Source of the DNA: Oscillospiraceae bacterium
Lineage (GTDB): Bacteria > Bacillota > Clostridia > Oscillospirales > CAG-272
DNA length: 64,000 nt
NCBI GenBank assembly: GCA_015063625.1
Contig: SVTT01000009.1
Span: 1-64,000 of the forward strand
Reading direction: 5' to 3'
A program made the position numbers and the translations under genes. Under the pieces are notes generated by a model. The model worked only from the letters and a program-made list of their open reading frames with translations. It was not told where the DNA came from and made no database searches. Position 1 is the first letter of the stretch; each line of letters begins with the position of its first letter. This document shows, one piece after another, positions 26,711 to 37,866 of this stretch.

Positions 26711-26976
26711 GGCAAGGTGCGCACGGGGTCTTCGCTTTTTTTGGTAAAGCCGTGCCTGTATGCCCTGCGCCCTCGCACTCGGCGCCCGGGAGAGAGAGGC
26801 CCGACGATCGGCTTGTTACATTATTATATTTATGCAGTTTTTTGCAAAAAACGTTTTTTTATCCGCGTGTCGGGGGTGCTTTTTCGCTTGCTGCCCTTAT
26901 AATGAGAGGAATATCCCCGACGCCTTTGCGGTTTTCGGGTTTTTTTAAAAATATGCGAAAAATTTGCATTTGGGTA
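26711..26976. other. Intergenic region between his and ilv promoters
   Basis: About 270 bases without a gene. It contains an AT-rich palindrome GTTTTTTGCAAAAAAC (about 26837-26852), a TATAAT-like hexamer at 26898 without a good -35 box, and a weak hairpin CCCGACGC...GCGGTTTTCGGG followed by a T-run near 26920-26947. None is strong enough for a firm call. Confidence 0.5.
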
Positions 26977-27006
26977 TTGACAGGTGTGTTGGGGGCGTGC
27001 TATAAT
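26977..27006 (+). promoter_or_regulatory. Promoter of the ilv-leu operon
   Basis: TTGACA at 26977-26982 and TATAAT at 27001-27006 with an 18-bp spacer. Transcription would start about 35 bases before the leader-peptide ATG and 290 bases before ilvB. Confidence 0.85.
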
Positions 27007-27044
27007 AGCGGCATATTATTTCGATCCGATCAAAGAGGTGCCTT

Positions 27045-27191
27045 ATGGCTTGCATGCTGACAAACGTCATTATAGCCATTGTAAGCGCTATTCTAATTCT
27101 ACCCGTGATTGTAAAGGGCAGGAATGTGAATAGTGCTGAAGGTTGCGCCTTGCTTTGCAAATCGGAGGAGCCTTTCGGGACGGGTGTATGA
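27045..27191 (+). CDS. Putative Ile/Val/Leu-rich leader peptide (ilv attenuation)
   Basis: A 48-codon open frame with the ribosome site AAAGAGGTG 5-6 bases before its ATG. Residues 8-23 read VIIAIVSAILILPVIV, so 12 of 16 codons are Ile, Leu or Val, the products of the operon behind it. A rho-independent terminator (27244-27286) lies between the frame and ilvB. This is the layout of a ribosome-stalling leader peptide, as in ilvL or ilvB of enterobacteria. The alternative is a small single-span membrane protein. The C-terminal half (NVNSAEGCALLCKSEEPFGT) has no evident role. Confidence 0.7.
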   Translation: MACMLTNVIIAIVSAILILPVIVKGRNVNSAEGCALLCKSEEPFGTGV

Positions 27192-27239
27192 CGGGGATTC
27201 CTTATCAAAACTCGACCGGAAAAGAAGTTTCGACATAAA

Positions 27240-27286
27240 ATGCAAGCCTTACGGTCTGAACTTTCAGAGCGTAGGGCTTTTATTTT
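27240..27286 (+). terminator. Attenuator terminator before ilvB
   Basis: AAGCCTTACG (27244-27253) pairs with CGTAGGGCTT (27270-27279) with one G-U pair; an inner TCTGA/TCAGA stem caps it, and TTTATTTT follows. It lies 20 bases before the ilvB ribosome site. Bases 27240-27248 are also perfectly complementary to 27047-27055 at the leader-peptide start, a possible competing pairing. Confidence 0.8.
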
Positions 27287-27305
27287 CCCAGAAGGAGGAT
27301 TACAT

Positions 27306-29015
27306 ATGAAAATGACGGGCGCGCAGATCCTGATGGAATGTCTGCTCGAGCAAGAGGTGGATACCGTATTCGGCTATCCGGGCGGAACGATCTTGAATGT
27401 CTATGACGAGCTTTATCGCTATCAGGATAAGATCAAGCACGTGCTGACGGCACACGAGCAGGGTGCCTCGCATGCGGCAGACGGCTATGCGAGAAGCACG
27501 GGCAAGGTGGGTGTTTGCTTTGCCACCTCGGGGCCCGGTGCCACCAATCTTACCACGGGTATTGCGACGGCATACATGGATTCCTCTCCCGTGGTCTTTA
27601 TCTCCTGCAACGTGATCAAGTCGCTCATCGGCAAGGATTCCTTCCAGGAGGTCGATCTGACGGGAATCACCATGCCCATCACCAAGTGCAACTATCTGGT
27701 CAGTGACGTGACCAAGCTTGCCGATACCGTGCGCGCCGCCTTTGCCATTGCGGGCAGCGGTCGTCCCGGTCCCGTGCTGATCGATATTCTCAAGAACGTC
27801 ACGGGCGAGAAGGCCGATTTTGAGCCCCTGCCCCGTGACAAGCACTATGCCTCCGGCAAGCTTGGCGCGCTGATGAGTCGCTCCTCGCACGATTTCAAGG
27901 CGCCCGCACCCGACGACAAGGATATCCGTCTGCTTGCCGAGATGATCAAAAAGGCACAAAAGCCTCTCCTGATCTGCGGCGGCGGTGTGGTGCGCGGCAG
28001 AGCGCACAAGGAGTTCCTCGAGTTTGCCGAGAAGATCGATGCGCCCGTTGCCATCACGCTGATGGGCGGCGGCGGCATCTGCGGCAGAAATCCGCTTGCC
28101 ACGGGCATGATCGGCATGCACGGCACGCAGGCGTCCAATATGGCGTGTGACGCGTGCGATCTGCTGATCGCCGTGGGCTGTCGTTTTTCCGACCGCGTGG
28201 CGCTCTCCCCCACGACCTTTGCCAAGCAGGCAAAGATCGTGCAGATCGATATCGACCGTGCCGAGATCAACAAGAACGTGCGCACCGACCACCACATCGT
28301 GGGTGATGCCAAGCGCGTGCTTGCCGCACTGAACGAGATCGTTGAGCCTGCCGACCACAGCGAATGGAAGAAGTACGTGTTCTCCTACAAGACCGAGACC
28401 GAGTACGACGAGGGGGGCGATACCCTGACGCCCAAGCAGATCCTTTCCTCGATCGCCAAGCTTCTGCCGCAGAACACCGTGGTCGCCACCGACGTCGGTC
28501 AGCACCAGATGTGGGCGATCCAGCACTTCCGCTTTGACTACCCCGGACAGCTGCTGACCTCGGGCGGCTTCGGCACGATGGGCTTCGGCCTCGGCGCCGC
28601 CATCGGTGCCAAGATCGGCAATCCCGACAAGGCGGTCATCCACATCACGGGTGACGGCAGCTTCCGCATGAACTGTAACGAGCTTTGCACAGAGCAGCAC
28701 TACAACGTTCCCATCATCACCTTCGTCTTCAACAACAAGACGCTCGGTATGGTGCGCCAGTGGCAGACCCTCATTTATGACAAAAAGTATTCCGAGACCA
28801 CGCTCTCGGAGCGCGGACCCGATTTCGTGCAGCTGGCAAGAGCCTACGGGCTTGACGGCGCCCACGTGTCGAACGTGGAGGAGCTGGAGGCGGCGATCAA
28901 GGACGCGATGACATGCGGTCACGGCTACGTGATCGACTGTGCCATCGACATGGATGAAAAGGTCCGTCCCATGGTTGGCGGCGGCTCTCATATCACCGAT
29001 TTCCTGCTGAGCTGA
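27306..29015 (+). CDS. ilvB: Acetolactate synthase, large subunit
   Basis: A 569-residue ThDP enzyme making 2-acetolactate or 2-aceto-2-hydroxybutyrate from pyruvate. The catalytic Glu lies in AHEQGASHAADGYAR (near residue 47), and the ThDP/Mg motif is GDGSFRMNCNEL...FNN (about 445-475). It covers FAD-binding and central domains normally, so it is the biosynthetic type. ATG 27306 follows AAGGAGGATTACAT; the longer frame from 27240 runs through the attenuator hairpin. Confidence 0.97.
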   Translation: MKMTGAQILMECLLEQEVDTVFGYPGGTILNVYDELYRYQDKIKHVLTAHEQGASHAADGYARSTGKVGVCFATSGPGATNLTTGIATAYMDSSPVVFISCNVIKSLIGKDSFQEVDLTGITMPITKCNYLVSDVTKLADTVRAAFAIAGSGRPGPVLIDILKNVTGEKADFEPLPRDKHYASGKLGALMSRSSHDFKAPAPDDKDIRLLAEMIKKAQKPLLICGGGVVRGRAHKEFLEFAEKIDAPVAITLMGGGGICGRNPLATGMIGMHGTQASNMACDACDLLIAVGCRFSDRVALSPTTFAKQAKIVQIDIDRAEINKNVRTDHHIVGDAKRVLAALNEIVEPADHSEWKKYVFSYKTETEYDEGGDTLTPKQILSSIAKLLPQNTVVATDVGQHQMWAIQHFRFDYPGQLLTSGGFGTMGFGLGAAIGAKIGNPDKAVIHITGDGSFRMNCNELCTEQHYNVPIITFVFNNKTLGMVRQWQTLIYDKKYSETTLSERGPDFVQLARAYGLDGAHVSNVEELEAAIKDAMTCGHGYVIDCAIDMDEKVRPMVGGGSHITDFLLS

Positions 29016-29028
29016 AAGGAGGCACGGC

Positions 29029-30583
<1,555 letters not shown>

Positions 30584-30597
30584 CCGATCCGCAGCCC

Positions 30598-30628
30598 ATG
30601 CTCCGCGATGCCGTATGCCGCGGAGCAT
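30598..30628 (+). other. Intercistronic hairpin between ilvC and ilvD
   Basis: A perfect 10-bp stem (ATGCTCCGCG with CGCGGAGCAT) with an 11-base loop and no U-run. It is not a terminator; it might protect or process the mRNA between ilvC and ilvD. Confidence 0.6.
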
Positions 30629-30666
30629 CGGCGAATGAAACTTTGCAAAATTTCCGGAGGTCCTTT

Positions 30667-32331
30667 ATGAATTCCGATCAGATCAAACGGGGTGTGGAGC
30701 GCGCCCCCAACAGAAGCTTGCTTTACGCCCTTGGCCTTACCGACGAGGAGCTTTCGCGCCCCATCGTCGGTATCGTTTCCTCGCACAATGAGATCGTGCC
30801 CGGTCACATGGCGCTTGACCGTATTGCCGACGCCGTAAAGGCAGGCGTGCGCGCCGCAGGCGGCACCCCCATCATGTTTCCCGCCATTGCGGTGTGTGAC
30901 GGCATTGCCATGGGTCACGTGGGTATGAAGTATTCTCTTGTCACGCGTGATCTCATTGCCGATTCCACCGAGGCGATGGTCATGGCACATCAGTTTGACG
31001 GGCTGGTGATGATCCCCAACTGCGACAAAAACGTGCCGGGACTTCTGATGGCGGCGGCAAGGCTCAATATCCCCACCATCTTTTGCTCGGGCGGACCCAT
31101 GCTTGCCGGTCATCTTGAGGACGGCAGACGCACGTGCCTCAGCCATATGTTCGAGGCAGTGGGCGCCTACCATGCGGGCAAGATGGATGAATCGGGTGTG
31201 AAGGACTATACCGAAAACGCATGCCCGAGCTGCGGCTCCTGCTCAGGCATGTACACCGCCAATTCGATGAACTGCCTTACGGAGGCGATCGGCATGGCGC
31301 TCGCGGGCAACGGTACCGTGCCCGCACCCTACTCTGCCCGCATCCGCCTTGCCAAGCGCGCGGGTATGCAGGTGATGGAGCTGATCAGGAAAAACATCCG
31401 TCCCCGCGATATCATGACCGAGGCGGCGTTCCATAACGCCGAAACAGTGGATATGGCGCTCGGATGCTCCACGAACACCATGCTTCATCTGCCCGCCATC
31501 GCGCACGAGGCAGGTGTGGAGATCAGTCTGGATATGTCCAACGCCATCAGTGCGGCAACACCCAATCTCTGCCATCTTGCACCCGCAGGCGACACCTTTA
31601 TGGAGGATCTCGATCGTGCGGGCGGCGTGGCAGCAGTTATGAAGGAGCTGACCCGCAAGGGTCTGCTTGATACCGCGGTCATGACCGTGACGGGCAAGAC
31701 GCTCGGTGAGAATCTGCAGGGCGTGGTCAATAAGGATCCCGAGGTCATCCGACCCATTGAAAATCCCTATTCGGCAAACGGCGGCATCGCGGTGCTGAGG
31801 GGCAATCTTGCCCCCGACGGTTGCGTGGTCAAGCAGTCTGCCGTCGCGCCCGAGATGATGGTGCACGAGGGTCCTGCCAGAGTCTTTGACTCGGAGGAGG
31901 AGGCGATCGCCTCGATCTATGCGGGAGGGATCAAGCCGGGTGACGTGGTGGTCATCCGCTACGAGGGGCCCAAGGGCGGACCCGGCATGAGAGAGATGCT
32001 CAACCCCACCTCTGCCATCTGCGGCATGGGGCTCGGTGAGAGCGTGGCGCTCATCACCGACGGCAGATTTTCGGGTGCCACCAGAGGTGCTGCCATCGGT
32101 CACGTCAGCCCCGAGGCTGCGGCGGGCGGTAACATCGCGCTTGTCAGGGACGGTGATATCATCGCCATCAACATCAAGGCGTGCTCCGTGGAGCTGAGGG
32201 TGTCGGATGAGGAGCTGGCGGCACGGCGTGCCGCATGGGTGGCTCCCGAGCCCCGTGTCAAGTCGGGCTATCTCGCCCGCTATGCAAAGCTCGTGTCCTC
32301 TGCGGACAAGGGTGCCATTCTTGAAGCCTGA
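30667..32331 (+). CDS. ilvD: Dihydroxy-acid dehydratase
   Basis: A 554-residue Fe-S dehydratase giving the 2-oxo acid precursors of valine and isoleucine. Cluster cysteines are visible in PNCDKNVPG (near residue 120) and [17 protein letters not shown] (near 190), plus the late [20 protein letters not shown] 30667 follows CCGGAGGTCCTTT; the longer frame from 30598 begins in the intercistronic hairpin. Standard family length. Confidence 0.97.
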   Translation: MNSDQIKRGVERAPNRSLLYALGLTDEELSRPIVGIVSSHNEIVPGHMALDRIADAVKAGVRAAGGTPIMFPAIAVCDGIAMGHVGMKYSLVTRDLIADSTEAMVMAHQFDGLVMIPNCDKNVPGLLMAAARLNIPTIFCSGGPMLAGHLEDGRRTCLSHMFEAVGAYHAGKMDESGVKDYTENACPSCGSCSGMYTANSMNCLTEAIGMALAGNGTVPAPYSARIRLAKRAGMQVMELIRKNIRPRDIMTEAAFHNAETVDMALGCSTNTMLHLPAIAHEAGVEISLDMSNAISAATPNLCHLAPAGDTFMEDLDRAGGVAAVMKELTRKGLLDTAVMTVTGKTLGENLQGVVNKDPEVIRPIENPYSANGGIAVLRGNLAPDGCVVKQSAVAPEMMVHEGPARVFDSEEEAIASIYAGGIKPGDVVVIRYEGPKGGPGMREMLNPTSAICGMGLGESVALITDGRFSGATRGAAIGHVSPEAAAGGNIALVRDGDIIAINIKACSVELRVSDEELAARRAAWVAPEPRVKSGYLARYAKLVSSADKGAILEA

Positions 32332-32348
32332 GTGAAGGGAGGACGCTT

Positions 32349-33890
32349 ATGGACCGCGTTAAAATATTTGATACCACGCTGCGCGACGGTGAGCAATCGC
32401 CCGGGTGCAGCATGAACCTTTCGGAAAAGATCGAGGTTGCCAAGCAGCTTGAGCTGATGAAGGTCGATGTGATCGAGGCGGGCTTTGCCATCTCCTCTCC
32501 CGGCGATTTCGAGTCGGTGCATACCATTGCCAAGTCCGTCAAGGAATGCTCGGTCGCCTCGCTCGCGCGCTCGACCGTCAAGGATATCGACGCGGCGTGG
32601 GAGGCGGTCAAGGTCGCGGCAGACCCCCGTATCCATCTGTTTATCGCCACCTCGCCCCTGCATATGGAGTATAAGCTCCGAATGACCCCCGAGCAGGTGC
32701 TGGAGAAGACCGCCGCCATGGTGGCGTATGCGCGCAAATATTGCTCCAACATCGAGTTTTCGGCAGAGGATGCCACGCGCAGCGATTGGGAATTTCTTGC
32801 CAAGGTGGTCAACGTTGCCATTGCCAACGGCGCCACCGTGATCAACCTGCCCGATACCGTGGGCTACACCACGCCCACCGAGATGCGTGCTCTGATCGAA
32901 TACATGGTCAAGAACACCGATCACGCGGGACGTGCCGAGTTTTCGGTGCATTGCCACAACGACCTCGGCATGGCGGTCGCCAACTCGCTCGCGGGCGTAC
33001 TGGGCGGTGCGCGCCAGATCGAATGCACCGTCAACGGTCTTGGCGAGCGCGCGGGCAACACGGCGCTTGAGGAGGTCGTGATGGCGATGCATACCCGTCC
33101 CGATCTTTTTGAGAGCGTGACCACGGGCATTGATACCACGCGCATCTATCGCGCCAGCAAGACCGTTTATAATATCATCGGTCAGAGCGCACCCCTCAAT
33201 AAGCCCATCGTGGGCAAAAACGCCTTTCTTCATGAGTCGGGCATCCATCAGCACGGCGTGCTTGCCAATAAGAAGACCTATGAGATCCTCACACCCGAGT
33301 CGGTGGGCATTGTGGCAAACAATCTGGTGCTCGGCAAGCATTCGGGCAAGCATGCGTTTGAAAACCGTCTGACCGAGCTTGGCTATCACCTCTCCCCCGA
33401 GGAGCTGCTTGCCTGCTTTGAGGAGTTCAAGGCGCTTTGCGATAAGAAAAAGACCATTAACGATGAAGATCTCGAGGCGATCGTCCTGCACAAGACCGCG
33501 GTGGGCGCGATGCCCGACGACGCGGGCTATAAGCTGGATCGCTTCGTCGTACATACCAGTAACTTTACCACCTCGACCAGTACCGTTTCGCTGACGCGCG
33601 ACGGCGAGAGGTTTGAGGAGGTCAGCCTCGGTGACGGCCCGATCGACGCCTCCTTCAAGGCGATCGATAAGATCGTGAACCCCGAGGCACATACCTTTAA
33701 GACCTATACCATCAATTCGATCTCCGAGGGTAAGGACACCCTTGGCGACGTGACCGTGCGCCTTGCCGCAGGCGGACGCACCTATGTGGGCAAGGGGCTT
33801 TCCACCGATATCATCGAGGCAAGTATTCTCGCCTATCTCAATGCCATCAATAAGATGCAATATGCTGCCGAAAAGGCACGGGAGGAATAA
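32349..33890 (+). CDS. leuA: 2-Isopropylmalate synthase
   Basis: A 513-residue enzyme for the first committed step of leucine synthesis. The HMGL-like TIM barrel opens with [16 protein letters not shown] (residues 7-22), with metal His residues in [16 protein letters not shown]. The C-terminal regulatory domain (about 385-513), site of leucine feedback, is present. Ribosome site GGGAGGACG. Follows ilvD by 17 bp. Confidence 0.96.
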   Translation: MDRVKIFDTTLRDGEQSPGCSMNLSEKIEVAKQLELMKVDVIEAGFAISSPGDFESVHTIAKSVKECSVASLARSTVKDIDAAWEAVKVAADPRIHLFIATSPLHMEYKLRMTPEQVLEKTAAMVAYARKYCSNIEFSAEDATRSDWEFLAKVVNVAIANGATVINLPDTVGYTTPTEMRALIEYMVKNTDHAGRAEFSVHCHNDLGMAVANSLAGVLGGARQIECTVNGLGERAGNTALEEVVMAMHTRPDLFESVTTGIDTTRIYRASKTVYNIIGQSAPLNKPIVGKNAFLHESGIHQHGVLANKKTYEILTPESVGIVANNLVLGKHSGKHAFENRLTELGYHLSPEELLACFEEFKALCDKKKTINDEDLEAIVLHKTAVGAMPDDAGYKLDRFVVHTSNFTTSTSTVSLTRDGERFEEVSLGDGPIDASFKAIDKIVNPEAHTFKTYTINSISEGKDTLGDVTVRLAAGGRTYVGKGLSTDIIEASILAYLNAINKMQYAAEKAREE

Positions 33891-33892
33891 CC

Positions 33893-35161
33893 ATGGGAAT
33901 GACCATGACACAAAAGATTCTCGCCGCGCATGCGGGGCTTTCCGCAGTCAGCGCGGGTGACCTGATCGAAGCGAAGCTCGATATCGTGCTTGGCAACGAC
34001 GTCACCACCCCCGTGGCGGTCAAGGTCTTTGACGAGGCGGGCTTCACCCGTGTGTTCGATAAGGATAAGATCGCGATCGTGCTGGATCACTACACCCCCT
34101 GCAAGGATATCAAGTCGGCCGAGCTTTGTGCCACGGCACGGGCGTTTGCCAAGCGCTTTGATATCACGCATTTTTATGACGTCGGTGCCGTGGGCATCGA
34201 GCATGCGCTGCTGCCCGAAAAGGGCATCGTCGGACCCGGTGACTGCATCATCGGCGCCGATTCGCACACCTGCACCTATGGTGCACTGGGTGCCTTTTCC
34301 ACCGGTGTCGGCTCGACCGACATGGCGGCGGGGATGGCAACAGGCGAGAACTGGTTCAAGGTACCCTCCGCCATCAAGGTGGTGCTGAAGGGCAGTCTTC
34401 AGCCCTATGTCAGCGGCAAGGACGTGATCCTTCACCTGATCGGCATGATCGGTGTGGACGGCGCGCTTTACCGTTCGCTCGAATTCACGGGAGAGGGTGT
34501 TGCGGCACTGTCGATGGACGACCGCTTTACCATTGCCAATATGGCGATCGAGGCGGGTGCCAAGAACGGGATCTTTCCTGTGGATGAGAAAACACTTGAT
34601 TACATCAAAAACCGCTTCAAGCGCGAGGCGAGGATCTTTGAGGCCGATCCCGATGCCTCCTACGAGCGCGAGGTCGAGATCGATCTTTGCTCGCTGAAGC
34701 CCACGGTGTCTCTGCCCCATCTGCCCTCCAACACCAAGACGGTGGATGAGGTCAAGGGTCTTGCGATCAACCAGGTCGTGATCGGCTCCTGCACCAACGG
34801 CAGAATTGACGATATGCGCATAGCGGCAAGCATCCTGAAGGGAAGAAGGGTGGCAGACGGTATTCGTTGCATTGTCATCCCCGCCACCGAGGAGGTCTAT
34901 TTGCAGTGCATCCGCGAGGGGCTTGCCGAGATCTTTATCACGGCGGGTGCGGCGGTTTCCACCCCCACCTGCGGACCCTGCCTTGGCGGACATATGGGTG
35001 TCATGAGCGCAGGTGAGCGCGCCGTGGCGACCACCAACCGCAACTTTGTCGGCAGAATGGGTCATACCAAGAGCGAGGTCATCCTTGCCAGCCCTGCCGT
35101 TGCCGCAGCCTCCGCCGTCATGGGCGCGGTGGCTTCCCCCCTGGATCTTGAGGAGGTGTGA
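33893..35161 (+). CDS. leuC: 3-Isopropylmalate dehydratase, large subunit
   Basis: A 422-residue aconitase-family subunit. Cluster ligands appear in [11 protein letters not shown] (near residue 298) and [12 protein letters not shown] (near 358); [15 protein letters not shown] is also present. The shorter length (about 420 rather than 465) marks the archaeal/clostridial-type LeuC. Starts 2 bp after leuA behind GGAGGAATAACC. Works with LeuD. Confidence 0.96.
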   Translation: MGMTMTQKILAAHAGLSAVSAGDLIEAKLDIVLGNDVTTPVAVKVFDEAGFTRVFDKDKIAIVLDHYTPCKDIKSAELCATARAFAKRFDITHFYDVGAVGIEHALLPEKGIVGPGDCIIGADSHTCTYGALGAFSTGVGSTDMAAGMATGENWFKVPSAIKVVLKGSLQPYVSGKDVILHLIGMIGVDGALYRSLEFTGEGVAALSMDDRFTIANMAIEAGAKNGIFPVDEKTLDYIKNRFKREARIFEADPDASYEREVEIDLCSLKPTVSLPHLPSNTKTVDEVKGLAINQVVIGSCTNGRIDDMRIAASILKGRRVADGIRCIVIPATEEVYLQCIREGLAEIFITAGAAVSTPTCGPCLGGHMGVMSAGERAVATTNRNFVGRMGHTKSEVILASPAVAAASAVMGAVASPLDLEEV

Positions 35162-35163
35162 CG

Positions 35164-35667
35164 ATGTACCAAGGAACTGTTTTTCAATACGGTGATAATG
35201 TTGACACCGATGTCATCATTCCCGCGCGCTATCTGAATGCCCCCTCTGCGGAGGAGCTGGCAAAGCACTGCATGGAGGATATCGATCTCGACTTTGTCAA
35301 AAAGGTGAAGCAGGGCGATATCATGGTGGGCGGCGAAAACTTCGGCTGCGGCTCCTCGCGTGAGCATGCACCCATTGCCATCCGCGCCAGCGGCATCTCC
35401 TGCGTGATCGCCGCCTCCTTTGCGCGTATCTTCTACCGTAATGCCATTAATATCGGATTTCCCATTCTGGAGTGCCCCGAGGCGGCAAAAAGGATCCGCA
35501 GCGGCGACACGGTGAGCGTGAATGCCGAAAGCGGCACCATCACCGATCTCACCACGGGCGAGGTCTTTCACGCCACCCCCTTCCCTGCCTTTATCAATCG
35601 CATCATTGCCGAGGGTGGGCTTCTTCCCTATCTCGTAGCAAAGCAAAAGGGAGGAGAGGTAAAATGA
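35164..35667 (+). CDS. leuD: 3-Isopropylmalate dehydratase, small subunit
   Basis: A 167-residue swivelling-domain subunit. Family segments [16 protein letters not shown] (near residue 9), [15 protein letters not shown] (near 55) and [11 protein letters not shown]-type C-terminus are visible. Start at ATG 35164 with GAGGAGGTG ending 4 bases into the intergenic gap; GTG 35158 is in frame but lies within the ribosome site. Short form paired with the short LeuC. Confidence 0.95.
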   Translation: MYQGTVFQYGDNVDTDVIIPARYLNAPSAEELAKHCMEDIDLDFVKKVKQGDIMVGGENFGCGSSREHAPIAIRASGISCVIAASFARIFYRNAINIGFPILECPEAAKRIRSGDTVSVNAESGTITDLTTGEVFHATPFPAFINRIIAEGGLLPYLVAKQKGGEVK

Positions 35668-36749
35668 CCTACCGGATCGCACTTGTCAAGGGTGACGGCA
35701 TCGGCCCCGAGATCGTCAGCAGCGCAGTCAAGGTGCTGGAGGCAGTCGGGGGACGATACGGTCACGATTTCCAATTTACCGAATATCTCGCGGGCGGCTG
35801 CGCCATCGATGCCTGCGGCGTGCCCCTGCCTCCCGAAACCGTTGCGGGCTGTCAGCAGAGCGACAGCGTTCTGCTCGGTGCCGTGGGCGGCCCGAAATGG
35901 GATACCATGCCGGGGCATCTGCGCCCCGAAAAGGCGTTGCTCGGGCTTCGCGCGGCACTGGAGCTTTATACCAACCTGCGCCCGGCAAGAATTTTCCCCG
36001 CGCTGAAGGGCGCGTGCGCCCTTCGCCCGGATATCATTGACCGTGGCTTTGACCTGATGATCGTCCGTGAGCTGACGGGCGGCATCTACTTTGGTGAGCG
36101 CGGCAGACGCGAGGGCAAATACGGCGAGGAGGCGTTTGACACCGAGGCATACAGCGTGCACGAGATCGAGCGTATTGCGCGCGTGGCGTTTGAGAGCGCC
36201 CGCAAGAGAAGAAAGAACGTGGTCAGCATCGACAAGGCAAACGTGCTCGAAAGCTCGCGCCTGTGGCGCGAGACCGTGCACCGCGTGGCAAAGGAATATC
36301 CTGACGTTACGGTGTCGGATATGCTGGTGGACAACGCAGCCATGCAGCTGATCCGTGACCCCTCCCGATTTGACGTGGTCGTGACCTCCAATATGTTCGG
36401 TGATATTCTCTCGGACGAGGCGTCCCAGATCACGGGGTCGATCGGTCTGCTTGCCTCGGCATCGCTCGGCGCCACCAAGTGCGGACTTTACGAGCCGATC
36501 CATGGCTCGGCGCCCGATATCGCGGGTCAGAATAAGGCAAACCCTATTGCCACCGTGCTCTCTGCCGCCATGATGCTGCGCTATTCCTTTGACCTTTCCG
36601 CCGAGGCGGATGCCATTGAGGCGGCAGTCACTGCGGTCATCGATGAGGGCTGGCGCACCGCCGATATCGCCACCGACGCGACTGCCGAGGTGCTCGGCTG
36701 TGCCGAGATGACCGAAAAAATCATCGACAAGCTGCTGCTTGCCAAGTAA
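35664..36749 (+). CDS. leuB: 3-Isopropylmalate dehydrogenase
   Basis: A 361-residue NAD-dependent beta-decarboxylating dehydrogenase. Opens with [28 protein letters not shown] (near residue 135), [16 protein letters not shown] and the Asp metal ligands in [14 protein letters not shown] are all present. The ATG at 35664 overlaps the leuD stop (ATGA) and follows GGAGAGGTAAA; the longer frame from 35472 is inside leuD. Confidence 0.97.
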   Translation: MTYRIALVKGDGIGPEIVSSAVKVLEAVGGRYGHDFQFTEYLAGGCAIDACGVPLPPETVAGCQQSDSVLLGAVGGPKWDTMPGHLRPEKALLGLRAALELYTNLRPARIFPALKGACALRPDIIDRGFDLMIVRELTGGIYFGERGRREGKYGEEAFDTEAYSVHEIERIARVAFESARKRRKNVVSIDKANVLESSRLWRETVHRVAKEYPDVTVSDMLVDNAAMQLIRDPSRFDVVVTSNMFGDILSDEASQITGSIGLLASASLGATKCGLYEPIHGSAPDIAGQNKANPIATVLSAAMMLRYSFDLSAEADAIEAAVTAVIDEGWRTADIATDATAEVLGCAEMTEKIIDKLLLAK

Positions 36750-36793
36750 AAAAGCCGGGGAGCTTCCCCGTATGCTTCAAAGGAGTTTTTGTT

Positions 36794-37855
36794 ATGTTGG
36801 ATATCAAAATCACCAAAACCACCGCCCCGAAGGCGAAGCCGCAAGGACCTCTTGGCTTTGGCAAGATCTTTACCGATCACATGTTTGTGATGAATTATAC
36901 CGAGGGCAAGGGCTGGCACGACGCCCGCATTGTCTCCTTTGAGAATATTTCTCTTTCCCCTGCTTGCGTGGTGTTTCATTACGGACAGGAGATGTTTGAG
37001 GGCATGAAGGCATATAAGGGCGCGGACGGCAAGACCTATCTGTTCCGCCCCGAGCGCAATGCTGCGCGTGCCAACGAGTCCAACCGACGCCTGTGCATCC
37101 CCGAGATCCCCGAGGAGGATTTTGTCGAGGCAGTCCGTGCCGTCGTCAGAGTTGATGAGGATTGGATCCCTACCGAGCCGGGCACCTCTCTTTACATCCG
37201 TCCCTTCGTCATTGCCACCGATGCCTTTCTCGGTGTTGCACCCTCCAAGACCTATCTCTTTATGGTGATCCTCTCGCCGAGTGGCGCTTATTATTCAAGT
37301 GGTCTTTCCCCTGTGGGCATCTGGATCGAGGACGATTACGTACGCGCCGTGAAAGGCGGTATCGGCTATACCAAAACGGGCGGCAACTACGCCGCCAGCC
37401 TTGCCGCACAGGTCAAGGCGCATGATGCGGGCTATTCGCAGGTCCTCTGGCTTGACGGCGTGGAGCGCCGTTATATTGAGGAGGTCGGTGCCATGAACAT
37501 CTTCTTCAAGATCGATGGCAAGGTTCTGACCCCTGCGCTGAACGGCAGCATCCTGCCCGGCGTGACCCGCAATTCGGTGCTGCAGCTGCTGAAGAGCTGG
37601 GGGATCCCTGCCGAGGAGCGCCGCATCTCGGTCGACGAGCTGCTGGAGGCGCAAAAAACGGGCAAGCTTGAGGAGGTGTTCGGAACCGGCACCGCGGCGG
37701 TCATTTCGCCCGTCGGCAAGCTTCGCTATAAGGACGACGTCATGACCATCGGTGACGGCGGCATCGGTGCCGTCAGTCAGAGGCTTTATGATACCATTAC
37801 GGGCATCCAGACCGGCGCACTGAAGGACCCCTTCGGCTGGCGCGTGGAGATCTGA
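36794..37855 (+). CDS. ilvE: Branched-chain amino-acid aminotransferase
   Basis: A 353-residue fold-type IV PLP enzyme of the larger BCAT type. The PLP lysine lies in GYTKTGGNYAASL (near residue 195), and FHYGQEMFEGMKAYKG and YIEEVGAMNIFF are typical. It aminates the oxo acids of Val, Ile and Leu with glutamate. A small hairpin (CGGGGAGCTTCCCCG) lies between leuB and this gene; AAAGGAG precedes the start. Confidence 0.95.
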   Translation: MLDIKITKTTAPKAKPQGPLGFGKIFTDHMFVMNYTEGKGWHDARIVSFENISLSPACVVFHYGQEMFEGMKAYKGADGKTYLFRPERNAARANESNRRLCIPEIPEEDFVEAVRAVVRVDEDWIPTEPGTSLYIRPFVIATDAFLGVAPSKTYLFMVILSPSGAYYSSGLSPVGIWIEDDYVRAVKGGIGYTKTGGNYAASLAAQVKAHDAGYSQVLWLDGVERRYIEEVGAMNIFFKIDGKVLTPALNGSILPGVTRNSVLQLLKSWGIPAEERRISVDELLEAQKTGKLEEVFGTGTAAVISPVGKLRYKDDVMTIGDGGIGAVSQRLYDTITGIQTGALKDPFGWRVEI

Positions 37856-37866
37856 CGGAGGAATGT

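Noticed and set aside
26898-26903. TATAAT hexamer as an extra promoter
   Set aside because: No acceptable -35 box at 16-18 bp; a better promoter lies at 26977-27006.
26698-27060. 120-residue plus-strand frame between the his and ilv promoters
   Set aside because: It would cross the ilv promoter, has low-complexity Phe/Arg composition and no ribosome site.
27007-27305. T-box upstream of ilvB
   Set aside because: No GGGTGGNACCGCG-type antiterminator sequence is present in the leader, unlike the aspS leader.
32280-33911. 543-residue minus-strand open frame opposite leuA
   Set aside because: Shadow frame; leuA and its neighbours form a continuous plus-strand operon.
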